Source: Mobilicoccus sp032100225 (lineage in GTDB: Bacteria > Actinomycetota > Actinomycetes > Actinomycetales > Dermatophilaceae). Taken from it: 7,683 nt of DNA. The position numbers and the translations under genes were made by a program. Below, piece by piece: positions 6,931-7,683 of this stretch. Under the pieces are notes generated by a model. That model did no database searches. It was not told the DNA's origin and saw only the letters and a list, made by a program, of their open reading frames with translations. Location of the stretch: positions 1-7,683 of the forward strand of contig DAMDJY010000159.1 of NCBI GenBank assembly GCA_032100225.1, given 5' to 3'. The first letter of the stretch is position 1, and each line of letters begins with the position of its first letter.

Positions 6931-7683
6931 GTGGCTGGGGGCGATTCTGGGCGTGAGGTCTCCCGACTGGGGGCCTACCGGTTGCACGGAGTCCTGGGCG
7001 AGGGCGGCATGGGGGTCGTCCATCTCGGCGTCGACGAGTCGGGGCGCGCGGTGGCCGTCAAGGTGCTGCGCGATCACGTGGCGCACGACCCGGTGGCCAG
7101 GGCGCGACTCGCGCGTGAGGTCAGCACGTTGCGTCGCGTGGAGCACCCCGCGATCGCCCCGTTCCTCGGCGCCGACACCGACGGTGACCGGCCTTACATC
7201 GTCACCCGGTACATCGGCGGCGACCCCCTCGACAAGTGGGTTGCGGCTCACGGCCCGCTGCAGGGGGAGGAGCTGCGCGCGTTCGGCACCACTCTTGCCG
7301 ACGCGCTCGAGGCCATCCATGCCGCCGGCGTCGTGCATCGCGACCTCAAGCCGGGCAATGTCCTCATGCCGGGCGGGTCTCCGGTCGTCATCGACTTCGG
7401 TATCGCTCAGGTCGCCGACGAGACCAGGCTCACGTCGACCGGGCTCATCATGGGCACCCCCGGCTACGTCGCCCCTGAGCTGCTCGACGGGCAGGAGGTG
7501 TCGATCGCCACGGACCTGTGGGGATACGCCGCGACGCTGGCCTTCGCCGCCCCCGGCCGGCCGCCGTTCGGTCTCGGACACTCCTCGTCGGTGCTGGACC
7601 GCGTCCACCGCGGCGCCACCGATCTCGGCGGACTGGCGCCCTGGCTCGCGGACCTGCTGCAGCGGGCCCTCGACCCCGACCCC
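6931..7683 (+). CDS. Serine/threonine protein kinase (PknB-like, Hanks type), 3'-truncated
   Basis: The frame is open from 6931 through the right edge (251 codons), so the gene is cut within or just past its kinase domain. The start is GTG 6931, with GGAGG (6921-6925) 5 nt upstream. Hanks motifs from this start: glycine loop GEGGMGVV (23-30), ATP lysine Lys44 in VAVKVL, helix-C Glu63, catalytic loop HRDLKPGN (136-143, Asp138), DFG (155-157), GTPGYVAPE (175-183) and DLWGYAATLAFAAPGRPPFG (195-214). All key residues are intact, so it should be active and may autophosphorylate in its T-rich activation loop (TRLTSTGLIMGT). Whether a membrane segment and sensor domain follow cannot be seen. It is divergent from otsA across 271 nt; a functional link to trehalose synthesis is not shown. 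Its substrates are unknown. Confidence 0.92.
   Translation, partial: MAGGDSGREVSRLGAYRLHGVLGEGGMGVVHLGVDESGRAVAVKVLRDHVAHDPVARARLAREVSTLRRVEHPAIAPFLGADTDGDRPYIVTRYIGGDPLDKWVAAHGPLQGEELRAFGTTLADALEAIHAAGVVHRDLKPGNVLMPGGSPVVIDFGIAQVADETRLTSTGLIMGTPGYVAPELLDGQEVSIATDLWGYAATLAFAAPGRPPFGLGHSSSVLDRVHRGATDLGGLAPWLADLLQRALDPDP

Noticed and set aside
6835..7608. A 257-codon minus-strand frame opposite the kinase gene
   Set aside because: The plus strand carries every Hanks kinase motif in order; the minus frame is unrecognisable and would run through the divergent promoter region.

Overview
The window is very G+C-rich with strong G/C preference at third codon positions, and every recognisable gene is of an actinobacterial type. 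The RlmB with a basic N-terminal extension, the TipA-like MerR regulator, the DUF4032 protein and the 'GTPGYVAPE'-type Ser/Thr kinase together suggest a member of the Actinomycetota, plausibly Micrococcales. The order and genus are inference only. I see no mobile element, tRNA, rRNA or CRISPR array.

Layout. Positions 1-818 (+) hold the 3' part of a 23S rRNA 2'-O-ribose methyltransferase (RlmB/TrmH, SPOUT fold), cut by the left edge. Positions 899-1699 (+) hold a full-length TipA-type MerR regulator. It is preceded by a perfect 17-nt dyad in a 19-bp promoter spacer, and it contains an internal ATG with a strong Shine-Dalgarno that would yield a free drug-binding domain like TipAS. A long U-less hairpin (1771-1810) separates it from a convergent minus-strand block.

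In transcription order, the minus-strand block is otsA (6659-5223, trehalose-6-phosphate synthase), otsB (5188-4415, trehalose-6-phosphate phosphatase), a 190-nt gap, a MalK/UgpC/MsiK-type sugar-importer ATPase (4224-3151), a 94-nt gap, and a DUF4032 protein (3056-1809). The DUF4032 protein has an N-terminal kinase-like fold with all the expected catalytic residues. A divergent intergenic region (6660-6930) separates otsA from a Ser/Thr protein kinase (6931 to the right edge) that is cut within its kinase domain.

How they may work together. OtsA and OtsB make trehalose from UDP-glucose and glucose-6-phosphate, a compatible solute and stress protectant. The ATPase would energise import of maltose, trehalose or similar sugars, but no permease or binding-protein gene is in view, so it may be a shared subunit like Streptomyces MsiK. 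The DUF4032 protein is the real unknown: an apparently intact phosphotransferase fold placed after a sugar ATPase and trehalose genes. I find no evidence of a wholly new system. The points most worth a second look are the TipAS-like internal start with its operator, and the intact kinase centre of the DUF4032 protein.
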